Source: Coenobita brevimanus (lineage: Eukaryota; Arthropoda; Malacostraca; Decapoda; Coenobitidae). From it: DNA of 64,000 bases. The notes under the pieces are model-generated. The model did no database searches. It was not told the origin of the DNA and worked only from the letters and a program-made list of their open reading frames with translations. This document shows positions 24,756-36,362 of this stretch, piece by piece. Made by a program: the position numbers and the translations under genes. Where the stretch lies: assembly GCA_032717465.1 (NCBI GenBank), contig CM064670.1, positions 14,724,431-14,788,430 on the forward strand, in the 5' to 3' direction. Position 1 is the first letter of the stretch, and the number at the start of each line of letters is the position of its first letter.

Positions 24756-27700
24756 TACATCAGTGCATCATTTAAGAGTATTTAAACTGAAGAAAATCAA
24801 GGCTATGGAATCTTACTGCATATTTAGGAAAAAAATAATGTAATGAAAGGCAATGAATTTCATGGCATATTACTTAAAAAAAAAAAAAAAAAAAAATCCT
24901 GGAACTGTCAGAAAGCGAAGGGCTGCTCAGAGAAACAGCTGACTCACCTGCCTTCCATCCTTACCTGGAAAAATAACAAAGAATTAGTACTTACTCCTTT
25001 TCATCACAGAATTAATAGTATGCTTCCAAATATCTATTGGCATGACAAAACAAGTACATTAATTAAATAGGTGATGTCATCTCTTACTGTTTTGATAACA
25101 CAACACTCAAGTCCCTGACAAATGAAAACAATTGAGGACACCAGTAATATAAAACTAAAACAGTAAAACTCAATTCTTTGATGAATGAAAACAACAGAGG
25201 ACTCCAGTAAAACTAAATTATTATTTTTATAATTCCTGGTATTTTATTTTGTAAACCCTTTCCCTGCAATGCAAGCAACTGGGTATTATCTTGAGGCAAA
25301 TGCAGTTCATTTTATTCAGTTGGGGGTATTTCAAGTGGTCCAAGAGTTAATCAGGATAGTTTTACATCCTTTTAGTAACACGATTCCCCACAGCTGAACA
25401 AAATTATCTTGTGAAAGCCTGAGTAAAATAATGCATGAACAGAAAGCAAAATGGTTGTATCAAATTATTCTGAAATAAATAAAAATTTACTACTATAACT
25501 AAAAGAGTTTCACCACGAAAATGGTCAGTGACAAGAATATGAACACTATTCAAACTTATGTCATGAACAATGGTTTCCTGAAAAACAATTAACACAGAGC
25601 AGTGCCAAGGAAGACAACCACTGTGCAGAGAAACCCTGGCTTCATTTCTGCCTGTGCTGAACATAACCTTCATCCAGTATTCCTCACCTATTTTACCCTA
25701 GAAAGACATTATATCTTGGGTTACCCCACAGCACCGGTGAGTTTTATAATGACATCCACTGTGCCTATAACAACCGATTTATAATAAATATCCAACCGGA
25801 GTCATGCCAATAAATATAAAAGAAATATATGTTCACCATTCAATCCAGACAGAATGTTGAGGAAAGTGGTAGGGGACAAGAAGACACCAAATCAAAGTTG
25901 CAACACACAACTGACACCAACCACACAACTTGCTGCAAATCCTTTTCACTAACTCACCCTGGGAGCCAAGCAAGAGGACATCAAAAGGTAAGAACGGCTG
26001 TCTCTTCGCATTCTGTAAGTTGGGGAGATGTCAAAAACATATCTAACTAAATCAACAATCTGCTCAACAGCCAACATCACACCCTCAATTTGCATACATC
26101 CCATCCCAAAGGCATTCATGAAAAGTAAAGTCTAATCAATGTGTGCTCTTAGAAAGCCAGGGGCCCTACTACTATACATATTCCTGATCAGCATTCAGTG
26201 TACAGACTCATCACATACGAGAAAAATGGCAAAATCCCAGTTTATGCAACAGTACTGTTAAAACTTTTTCACTACAGAATATCATCCAGAGGAAAACTTT
26301 TTGCAATGAAAAACAGCAACAGCATGACTGAACACAACCTAAAATACGCCACTAACATCACTAGATGAAGGTTTTCCTGCTGATGACTGATCAACCCTGC
26401 ACAGATCATACAACTGACAAATTTGGTCAGTCGACCTTCCTAAAAATTTGTACATGTTATAAAAAGCTTCCAACACCCAAACTGAAAACTGCCTAAAGCC
26501 AAATTTAAGCAATCTGCACATTTCAGAATTAATTTCTCAACTTATCATTGTTCTTAGCTTTCTCAAGTTAAATAGCATTCATCAAAATTTTAATTAGCTC
26601 TGTAGTGATTTTTCATGCATTACAAGTTAAAACAACACTCCACATCTTTCAAATTACAAAACTGAACTAATTTATTGTCTTCCATAAAACAATCATATTT
26701 AACTCTGGAGTGACCTCACAATGGTTTGAAGATGCTAACTCTTGACAACAGGAAAGCCCTAACAGCTTACGGGTTCAAAACTATCTTCCCTAGAATAAGC
26801 AGGGCATCAGCAAAATTATGTATCATTTTACTCTGTGGTGAAATAGTACTTTGTAAACAGGGGATTTTGCTGTACTAGAGAATCAAAGTAAGATGCATAC
26901 CTTTAGCTTTGGGTTGATTTCCATTTTACAGTCAGACTAGTTCATGAAATTAAATGCAATGCAGTAAAACCTCAGCTACACAGACCATGTGGGATGAAGA
27001 CAACATCATAAATCTGAGTAAAATGAACTTCCCCAAGTGCTTTTTCAATGCAGATAATGAACTGGAAGAGTCATCAAGACAGTCCTTTTTATAATTCAGA
27101 ATAATTTGGCATTCTTTTCCATTTCCTGCTACTTAACATTAATAAGTATGCACTTGATGACAATTTAGTTTGCTCTGTATAATCCTTTTTACAGCACTGA
27201 CTTCACAACAACCTTATTGTCAATGTCACTGGCAATCATATCTGAGGCCTTACTGATCTCAACAATGAAATATCATGAGGCAGGTGAGGGTGAGTACACT
27301 GTATCCCATTAACATAATCCTGCACTCTGTACAGTATTGTCTAACCAATAACCACTCGCTGAATCAGAAGTACAACAGTATTGCTGTTCCTGAGGATGCA
27401 GGAAAGAATCCTACACATGAATTCCCTGCAAATCATAACAGGCAGCTTTAGAAAGCAAGAGTGTGTGCCACAATTCCTCTTCATGCCACTGCCAAGCACT
27501 TGTGATGTAAACACTCATACTGTACTCCAGTGGCAGAGCAGCTAGGTTGTGAATTCCCTGCACATCACAACAAGTAGCTTTATAAAACAAGATTATGGGC
27601 TAAAACTCCTCCTCTTGCCATTGCCAAGCACTTGTAAACATTCGTACTGTACTCTAGTAGCAGAGAAGGTTGGCTGTATTTTAATGTTTCTCTTTCCTGT

Positions 27701-29867
27701 CAGTCTCTAAAGGTATCAAGACTCTTGATCTGTATATTCTCACTCTAAACAAACATAGGAAGCTGGGACAAGATGACTATGATGGAAACAGGACTTAGCA
27801 AATTCCTAGCTTATACACTGATTCAAAGCAGGGACATAACAGCTCTGCTGCCCAGTCACTAACTAGAATAAAAAATGTTAAACAAATTATAAACAAACCC
27901 TGTTTTTTAAGAACTCGATAACTTATTTTCAAAAATCTCAACTCTACACAGCTACTGCTCTGACAATGATCAACCAGCACTGCCGGGCTTAGATGAATTA
28001 ATATCTTCTGTCACCAATACCTTGAACCTCAATGTATGTCACTATCTGCAAAGTAAACAGTTATTCCTAATAGTTAATATTAACATTAAAGTTGATTGTA
28101 GTTTCACAGGCTGAACTATAACTAATGATGAAATTCTACATCCATAAAGTAAAGTAAGCCACCTCTTCACCCATGCTCCAACTGGATTACAGAATTGATT
28201 CCATTAACTTCAGTTACAAACTAGACATCAACATACAAATTATGCATACCATCCACTCCACAAACCTGAAGCTCCAGTTTCCCAACAAACACGACCAAAG
28301 CTACAAAACAAAGCAGGGCTTACCAGTCGAGGAGGAACTTCCCAGGGCGAGAACAACACCCCGAGATGAGAGAAATCTTGGTGGACCTGGCGCATCCTCC
28401 CCAGGACTGTAGCAGCACCTCAACACCATCACACAACATTTACTGCACCACAATACTGCATAGCTTTTTGACCTGTTGCATTTTCGATCCACAATACTGA
28501 GATTATCTATATTGTGAAAGTTTGTTAACATTCACAAAATCAGAGAAATGTTGTAAAGAACAACGTGGTCCAATCACATAAATTCAAGACTCTTTAGTAG
28601 CACAAAGTTACAACACTTAAAAAGGTCTTACTGCTGAGCAGTGCACTTGTTCAAGGTAAGATGACCCGTGTACAGATGAAGAGAAGACTGCTGCCAAACT
28701 GTCACCTTCAGGAAATATAACAACTTCACACTTCTTTTCCAATGATCCACTTGTAAGTCTTGACTTAGCCCAGACACAACGTAATTCTTTTGCCTTCTTT
28801 CATCATGTTACCTCAATCAAGTTTTCAAACAAAACAAAGCAAAAAAACATATATATATCCATTACAAAAGCTGTATCAAAGACTTACTCAGAAAGGGTAT
28901 CACACAACAACCAAAATTGCAATAATCAGTGGAGGGCAAACACCAATTAGACAGTCTGGCAGACTTGGGTGCCACTGTAAAATAAACTAAATACATGGAA
29001 GTTATCACAATGGCAGGAAAAAAATTGCCTTTAACTAATGACACCTGTATCCAGCAACGCTAAAGATAATTTCTGTAATCTTCCACATAAGGGCTCTTGA
29101 CATTAAAACAAGATCCACCAATTTAAAATTAATTTCAACTCATCACGATCAAGGGTGGAAATAATTTATCTCAGAAATATGAAATAAAGTACTTTAGCGA
29201 ATAAACACAGTACAAAGATTGACAAACCATCATGTTATAAACCAATGCATTACTTTTACCATCCTGAGTATATATTCATATAACACAAAATAATTCATCT
29301 GATGACCATGAATGATTTCAAAACAAAAGAAACTCATTACTAATAACCGCAAGCACTGCAATAAACTACGTACAAAACGAAGTGGTGGACATTATCGTTG
29401 GAAAGTGGAAGAATTATACTCATATACGGAAGCATCGTTTACAGTACCAGGAAAGTACAACGCTCTTGGCCTGACCTGGACCTTCAGCTGGACAAAAATT
29501 GTTTATCGTCATCCTAAGTTTTTCTAACACCTAAAGATGGGGTGATATATGGTCACATGACAAGAGAAAGTATGTAAGAGGAAGATGTCAACAGCATGCT
29601 CAAATGAAAAGGGTCAGATACTCATTGACATCATTCAAGGCTCCACAATCCTTCTTCCACCAAACTGATCTAACCATCAGCACAAGTTTTGGACCATCTA
29701 TAGATGTGCTTCACATTACATACCAGTAAATCTACTGACCACCAAGTTAAAAATTGGGTTCCAAACCACTGCCATTTGCTGCCTCTCATACAAAATCCAT
29801 CTAACCAACTTCATCCTCAGTAAATATCCTATTGTCCCAATAAACAAAATGTGTGGGTACAGTATTA
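24756..29867. other. AT-rich intergenic or intronic DNA
   Basis: No convincing exon. Contains a poly-A run at 24876-24896, a short local duplication at about 25107-25215, and a roughly 130-bp duplication at 27419-27670. A GC-richer 83-bp segment with splice-like borders at 28324-28406 is noted but not called. Confidence 0.5.
27419..27670. repeat. tandem duplication of ~130 bp
   Basis: Both units start TGAATTCCCTGCA(A/C)ATCA and share GCCA(C/T)TGCCAAGCACTTGT and GTACTGTACTC(C/T)AGT. The second unit has a short deletion. Confidence 0.8.
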
Positions 29868-30060
29868 GTAGTTGTAGCTCCAGGTTCATCTGAAATGTTT
29901 GCCCCATGGACTGCAGGCTGATGGTGCCCTCCTCCTCCAGTCCACAATCCACATGCTGGAGGCTTGGGAGGGAGCTGACATGTTTGTATAACCAGGCAGT
30001 GGAACCACTTGATTATACTGGTGCCATCACATGAATGCATCCCTCTCCAGTACCTATGTG
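29868..30060. repeat. dispersed ~200-bp repeat, copy 3
   Basis: Matches 17925-18140 and 18545-18740: TGGACTGCAGGCTGATGG, CCACAATCCACATG, ACATGTTTGTATAACCAGGC, GGTGCCATCACATGAATG, CATCCCTCTCCAG. Confidence 0.62.
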
Positions 30061-30177
30061 GGTATCTCCCATATGAACAGCTGACTGCACTGTGGTACCA
30101 AGATACCTTTAAGTATCTACTGACATCACATCCAGCATAGGACCATCATCCCTACCCTCTTACCCATCAACTCATGT

Positions 30178-30178
<1 letters not shown>

Positions 30179-30223
<45 letters not shown>
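30179..30223. repeat. (TC)n(AC)n microsatellite
   Basis: TC units followed directly by AC units. Confidence 0.95.
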
Positions 30224-30224
<1 letters not shown>

Positions 30225-30619
30225 CAAATTCTTTCTTCCACCATGTTAAGAGTTGCAGAAGCTATGATGGTTGCAATGGGTGATAGCATGCCAACCAGAA
30301 ATACTCACAAACACAGTACAGTATATCCTTCAAATTCATAGATTTGCAAATCACACCTTCAACAATTCATGATTTTACAGCTGCTGCTTTTCATCCATGA
30401 CCTAAAGCCAACTGACTGAGAAGGCATGCCATAAGGGTTTTGCTGCTACTCTATTATACTACTAGTATATGTATGTATGTATGTATATACATTTCAAAAG
30501 GTGTGTAACTATGCAATTCTCATCCACTTTTATTTTATTCCTCACACACAGTAATGCTTCATCCTATTTATTTTGTATTGTACAGTGTGTGTGTGTGTGT
30601 ATATATATATATATGATTA

Positions 30620-32175
30620 TTTATGAGTGTGTTGTCCCAGATGATTGGCTGAAGAGTGTAATTGTAATGTGTATAAAGGGAAGGGTGATGCCCTGGAAAG
30701 AGGAAATTATAGAGGTATAAAGCTTTTAGATCAGATAATGAAGGTAATGGAGAGAGTTTTAGAAGGTATGATTAGAGAAAGAGTGAATCCTGATGAGATG
30801 CAGTTTGGGTTTATGCCAGGTAGGGGGACCACTGATGCCATATTCATTGTTCGACAGCTTCAGGAAAAATATATTGGTAGGAGAAGGGATCTTTATTTTG
30901 TTTTTGTTGATTTGGAAAAGGCCTTTTACAGAGTCCCTAGAGAGGTGGTGAAGTGGGCAATGAGAAAGCTTGGCTTGGAGGAGTGGCTGGTTAGGGTGGT
31001 TATGGCCATGTATGTGGGTGCTCACACCCAGGTGAGAGTGAATGGAGATTTGAGTGATGAGTTTTCCGTGAATGTTGGTGTGCATCAGGGGTCAGTCTTG
31101 AGTCCCATGTTGTTTATCATGGTACTTGAAGCCCTTTCACGTGACTTTAGAAACGGACTCCCGTGGGAGTTGTTGTATGCTGATGATTTGGTGTTGATTG
31201 CAGAGAATGAAAGGGAGGCGGAGGAAAGGTTTAGGAAGTGGAGAGATGGTATGGGGCAAAAGGGTTTAAGGGTAAATGCAGATAAAACAAAAGTGATGAT
31301 ATCTAGGGTTGGTGGCGGTACTGTCAAAGACGAGGGAGAGTGGCCATGTGCAGTTTGCCACAAGGGCGTGGGAAGTAATTCCATCTTGTGCGGTGTGTGT
31401 GATAAATGGGTGCATAAGAGATGTAGTGGTATCAGAGGCAGACTGCGAGATAATGCTGATTTTATGTGTACGGCGTGCCGGGGTGAGCAGGTGGAGATCG
31501 TCAGACGTGAAAGGATTGAACTTGCTGGTGAATCTCTTGCGTGTGTGGAAGAGTTTTGTTATTTGGGAGACATGTTGTGTGCTGGAGGTGGGGCTGGAGC
31601 TAGCTCTGTGGCTAGGGTGAGAAGTGGTTGGAAGAAGTTCGGGGAGCTCTTGCCTCTCCTGACATTGAGAGGGCTCTCCCTACGTGCTAAGGGATCATTG
31701 TATGCAGCATGTGTTAGGAGTGTAATGCTGTATGGCAGTGAGACCTGGGCAGTGAAGGAGGAAGACATTCGCTGGCTCAGACGTACAGAAATGACAATGA
31801 TTAGCTGGATGTGCAGTGCGTCCCTGCGTCCAAGGCCTGGAGGGGCTGGGTTTACAATGGAAGAGTTGAGAGGTAGGATGGGACTGGAGTGTATTGGTGT
31901 TGTGATGAGGAGAGGTAGATTGAGGTGGTTTGGACATGTGGAGAGGATATGGGGGATGATAATTGGGTGAGGAAGGTGAGAAGTGTTAATATTGGGGGTG
32001 GGGTTATGAGGGGTAGACCGAGAAAGACATGGGACGAGGTCATTAAGTGTGACCTTAGGGTTAAGGGACTGAACAGGGAGGCTGCAATGGATCGTGCAGC
32101 GTGGAGAGCCACCATTAGGTGACCAAGGCCGACACACGTAAGCATGTTGGAGCCTTTAAAAACGAAAACGAAAAC
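30620..32175 (+). mobile_element. RTE-like LINE family B, copy 3, inserted in a TA array
   Basis: 5'-truncated copy starting in the endonuclease-RT linker (VPDDWLKSVIV) and running to a 3' tail of (ACGAAA)-like units at 32158-32175. TA repeats lie on both sides (30599-30614 and 32176-32198), so the target was a TA microsatellite. It contains the longest open frame in the window (30645-31970). Confidence 0.88.
30645..31970 (+). CDS. LINE-B reverse transcriptase with PHD-like zinc finger (441 codons, 5'-truncated)
   Basis: Non-LTR reverse transcriptase, RTE-like. Order of blocks: GNYRGIKLLDQIMKVMERVL (about residue 20-40), QFGFMPGRGTTDAIF (about 53-67), FVFVDLEKAFYRVPREVV (about 86-103), VHQGSVLSPMLF, and catalytic LLYADDLVLIAENE with YADD at residues 178-181. 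Residues 235-276 form a C4HC3 array: C-x2-C-x10-C-x2-C-x4-H-x2-C-x14-C-x2-C, containing SILCGVCDKWVHKRC. The thumb and C-terminal part follow: ACVRSVMLYGSETWAVKEED and RRGRLRWFGHVERI. A frameshift at the end puts the last block (VIKCDLRVKGLNREAAMDRA) in another frame at about 32040-32122. The first Met is not the native start. No intact endonuclease, so not autonomous. Confidence 0.87.
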   Translation: MAEECNCNVYKGKGDALERGNYRGIKLLDQIMKVMERVLEGMIRERVNPDEMQFGFMPGRGTTDAIFIVRQLQEKYIGRRRDLYFVFVDLEKAFYRVPREVVKWAMRKLGLEEWLVRVVMAMYVGAHTQVRVNGDLSDEFSVNVGVHQGSVLSPMLFIMVLEALSRDFRNGLPWELLYADDLVLIAENEREAEERFRKWRDGMGQKGLRVNADKTKVMISRVGGGTVKDEGEWPCAVCHKGVGSNSILCGVCDKWVHKRCSGIRGRLRDNADFMCTACRGEQVEIVRRERIELAGESLACVEEFCYLGDMLCAGGGAGASSVARVRSGWKKFGELLPLLTLRGLSLRAKGSLYAACVRSVMLYGSETWAVKEEDIRWLRRTEMTMISWMCSASLRPRPGGAGFTMEELRGRMGLECIGVVMRRGRLRWFGHVERIWGMIIG

Positions 32176-32199
32176 GATATATATATATATATATATATT

Positions 32200-32300
32200 A
32201 TTCACTCTCATCTTAAATGTCAAGACCACCTTGCCTAGCCCCGGGTTCCTACACTCCTCACTGGGCGACATAGGATTGGATAATGGATGGATGATATTAT
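32200..32300 (+). mobile_element. SINE 3' tail fragment
   Basis: About 100 bp matching the 3' end of the composite SINE at 32683-33125 (CTCATCTTAAATGTCAAGAC, TTGCCTAGCCC, GGGCGACATAGGATTGGATA, GGATGGAT tail). Confidence 0.75.
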
Positions 32301-32682
32301 ATACAGTATATATACATATATATGTATATATATATGCACGCACAGTAAAAGTTTTGTAATACGAATCACAGGGGACCAGGGACTCTCGGACTATTGGAGG
32401 GCCTTCTGAAAACATTAGAAATATGTACATGATCATTAAATAAACACTTAAAATGATACAGGTTATTGTTTTACTCACTGGAAATACATAGAAGTATAAA
32501 TGAATACTTGCAGGCAGGTACATCCATGTCCAAATGAGATAAATCCTTAGATAAAGCCCAGAAAAAATTCGAAAAAAGCCCATAAGAATTCGAAAAATTT
32601 CACCTCGACAAATTCGGAGTATTGGGATTTTCGGATTATTGGTGACCAGATTAGGACTTTTACTGTACTGTATATACTGTTA

Positions 32683-33125
32683 GGCGGGGGAGCTCACCAT
32701 CCACTCACTCGATATAGTGCTGTTTTGGGTGTCTGCCCTTTCCTCTCTTCCATCCTTCCTCTTCTTTCTTTCTTTCCTTCATTCTTTCCTCTTCCTTCTA
32801 CCTATGGGTGACTCTACACTGAGTGACAAGTCAAATGGTTTCCTGTACACCAGGAAACCATTTACTATGCTGGGTAGTAACCATACAACTGGATTATGGT
32901 GCCTGGTGGTTTAGTGGGTAATAAAGGCGCTCCAATCGGATTGAGCCTGTGTAGGTTTATATTCAAGGGGTGGTTGGGGTTTACTGCTCACATAATGCAA
33001 CTCAGGGATGAGAGAGCTGGTCATTCTCATCTTAAACGTCAGAGCCAAATAGCCTAGCCCAGAGTTCCTACGCTCCTTATGGGGCGACATAAGATTGGAT
33101 GATGAATGGATGGATGGATGGATAT
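32683..33125 (+). mobile_element. composite SINE: hairpin head plus tRNA-like part
   Basis: The head (32683-32890) has CACTCACTCGATATAGTGCT, a pyrimidine-rich stretch and a 13-bp perfect hairpin AAATGGTTTCCTG/CAGGAAACCATTT (loop TACAC). The tRNA-like part carries an A box TGGTTTAGTGG (32907-32917) and a B-box-like GGTTTATATTC (32954-32964). The tail has CTCATCTTAAACGTCAGAGC ... GGGCGACATAAGATTGGATG and ends in GGAT repeats. A second full copy is at 45901-46427. Confidence 0.75.
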
Positions 33126-33799
33126 ACTATTATTTGTGGTGGATGTGTTAGTGCCAACTACATATGAATGTGAGACTATTGTGTGGCATGAAAATGAAAA
33201 GTCATGAGTGACAGCAGTGGAGATGGGCCTGCTGATGACTGTATGTGGTGTACAGAGAGTGGATAGGATACGAAATAATGTGATTCGTGAAAGATGTGGA
33301 ATGAGGCAGTCTGTGGACTCCAGAATCGAAGAGATTGTACTGAGATGGTATGGTCATGTGGAGAGAATGGATAACAACAACATGGTGAAAAATGTATATC
33401 TGAGCGAATTTGAAGAAGGGAGGAGGCGAGGTAGGCCAAGGAGAAGGTGGAAGGATATGGTGGATGAGTGTGTGTGGAAGAGACATTTGGAAGTCAGTGA
33501 GGCTAGGAGATTGAAAAGAGATCGAGTCGGCTGGATGAATATTGCGAGGATTTGGCACCCCTTTTTAACATGACAGCATTTGGACTGACTATTGGGTACA
33601 TTTATGTGAAGCTACAGAACGTGGTGAATGTTTTTGCCATATCAGATAGAGCCAGGATTCGGGGGGCTTGAATGGTGAGTGAATGGAAGCATGGCCCATT
33701 GGACTGGGCAAATCTGGGCTGCCTGGACGTTGTTACTCCTCACCCTGCCCTAGGGTGGGAAAGGAGACCTGGATGATGATGACGATGACTATTATTTGT
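33126..33799 (+). mobile_element. LINE-A 3' end with exact 12-bp target-site duplication
   Basis: ACTATTATTTGT occurs at 33126-33137 and 33788-33799. Between them lies a 650-bp family A 3' piece: the RT C-terminal region (TAVEMGLLMTVCGVQRVDRI, EIVLRWYGHVERMD, RGRPRRRWKDMVDECVWKRH), the conserved 3' block and a short GATGAT tail. A textbook 5'-truncated insertion, placed at the SINE tail. Confidence 0.92.
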
Positions 33800-36329
33800 T
33801 AATGTGCTGTTTCTTAAAACTGCTTTCTTTCTTCCACTGTTATTTTACATGAATGTGGATGGTTTCCATGCAGTGAACAGTAAACTAAAAATACATTTAG
33901 GTCTGAGGAGTATTCACAGTTTTTAGTACTTGCTTTATTTCTTATTTAACCAGTGTGAATTCCAAGGGTATACTATAATTTCTGCATAACTCTGGCAACA
34001 ATAATGAGTGACAGTTATTTAGATTTCCACATACTATATCATCAAGAGTGCTTCCAAAATCTCAGGATAATTTTTAACTGATGTCTACTAGGCATTTTAT
34101 AATACATGTAACTCCACTCCAATTACTACATATCACCCACATATCAGTTCTCCATGAGTAAACCTGAGAAATTCTCAAAATTGTATTTCAGTAAAATCAT
34201 GCTGACAGAAAACTGCAATTCATCTTAACTCTCTCACAGCTGAAGTTACTGTATGCCATTGCATGCCTGATTTTATGGATCCTGAGAGTCAACCATATCA
34301 ACCTGTGTGTTATTAAGATAGAAACTCATTTCTAGTAATCTAGCATGCAATCTACCACACTGCAATGTTCAACCTAAAACCACTTTGAAAAATGACATAT
34401 TTTGCTATATAGTGTTTGTCCATCATGATATCAGCATGGTATGGCAGAGTGGGAGGCGATGTCTGCAGCTAGTGCTGAAACATTTCAGTATGAAGACATT
34501 ATTTATATTTTTCTCCTACTATCAACAGACTATCTTACTCAGCTTACGAGTGACTTTGAATATGAGAGGTTAGATACGTCCATTGTAAATCTCTCCTTAT
34601 AAATGGCTCTCCTCAGCAACAGCATCATCATCAATTTCCTTTGTGTGTGTGGGGGGGAGGGGGGGTTAGAGAGTATGGTGGTAAATGCCCAAGAACTGCA
34701 TTCCTTATCATTCTTTCCCTGAACACTGCAGACATTCTTAAAACATTACATATGCCTAAAACTACTACAATCAGACCTGAAGGTAATAAACAACACACTA
34801 TCAGTATCCAACCACCAGTATAAGTAGGGAATTCAACTTCATAATATTGTCAGAAGACCAGGCTGTCTGTACACTATAACCAAATCCTGAAACTTCACAT
34901 AACTGGCTGGCACCACTGACCTACTTTAGTAATGCTTACAAACTGAGTCTGAAAGCAGATTATCCATAATTATCTACCTCAGCTGCATTTATAATGTGTA
35001 TGAAATTCAGAGAATCAATATTAACATGGTAAATGATACAAACAGCAGCTTATCTTTGTACGATAATAAATACACTAGTTTAAGAATTTGGCTGTGTACA
35101 ATAGCTGACTCAATATGGAATAGAAAGGCAGCAAAAGAAATGACAAGACACTGGATCATTCACCAACAATAACTTCACCTTTGTTATGCTGCCAGATAAA
35201 CAACCACCTCCAAGACTCATGGCTTTGTTTACGGGCTGTTAAGTCTAAAAACACTTACAACAAAGCAACTAAATGGAAGAGGCAATGCTCTCAGAATATT
35301 TCAACATACATCTTCAGTCAATACTTGACCAAATGAAAATTTTCTTGTAGTCCTGAGTAACTATGACAGTACTTATCTGAAATAAGTAGTATGACCATGA
35401 ATCATGGTAACATCCAGTTAAAACATTAACCACACCATAGTTAAAACACGAACCACAATTTCCAACTATGAAACCAAAGAATAAATATATTCTATGGAAG
35501 CTGTTGCTGTTATAAACTCCAAAAGGACTGTTGGAAAACAAACATACTATACTCCATAATTCTCCAGATAATATACCAAGCCACTTAAAACATACAACTC
35601 TGATACTGATCACACCTGTTGACAATTGATACTTTCTGTAGTCAAATATTCAATACTGTCCAGAAGTAAAGTCATGAGCCCATTCTTTTTGCTCCCCATC
35701 TATCCCATCTCCAGCTGCTGAGAGATAACAGTCAAGATTTCACACCCAATGAAGACATATTGTTGGTAATTTGAAGATTTTCTAAATAGAACAGGTAACG
35801 GTGTCACTACCAGCTGTTCTTGGTGGAGAGTTTAGTAATGCTTTGAACTATCATCGTAATACTACACAATCTGTTTTCATTAGGTGTACAATCCTCGTTA
35901 TTATTTCCCCTCACCCATACAGAAACTACAGCTCACAACTATATTTCTATATGCCTTGCTCACAGCTGAACAGACCAGTCCACTTATGTTAACACCAAGT
36001 ACACAAGTACATTTGGAACACCAGTTACCCTACAGAACCTAGCATGCTAAAATGTCATGATGGGAAAACAACACTTTTTTTGTTCACCATTAGAGTCTCC
36101 CCAGCCTCTCCAAACAGATCAATCATTAACTGGATAGAGAAAGACTGTACCCCAAATTATTATAAGCAATAAGTACTTCACTTGAGAGGAATGCTTTCAC
36201 AAGTTGGTAGGAAGCTGCCCAGTAAAACATGTTCCTCAACTACCTCCCTATCTCCCAAAAGGAGGATGGTGAACTGCAGCAGCGCTACTTTAGAATGAAG
36301 TCCATTGAGTTAATGTTTACATGACCCTG

Positions 36330-36362
<33 letters not shown>

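Noticed and set aside
28324..28406. GC-rich 83-bp segment on the minus strand with CTACAG acceptor and CTG/GTAAGC donor
   Set aside because: No reading frame resembles the end of the hnRNP M-like RRM, no domain is visible, and the polypyrimidine tract is poor. Could be an exon of an unseen gene, but there is no support.
31559..32583. Minus-strand frames of 192 and 243 codons opposite LINE-B
   Set aside because: Antisense of RT sequence, extended through simple repeats; no domain.
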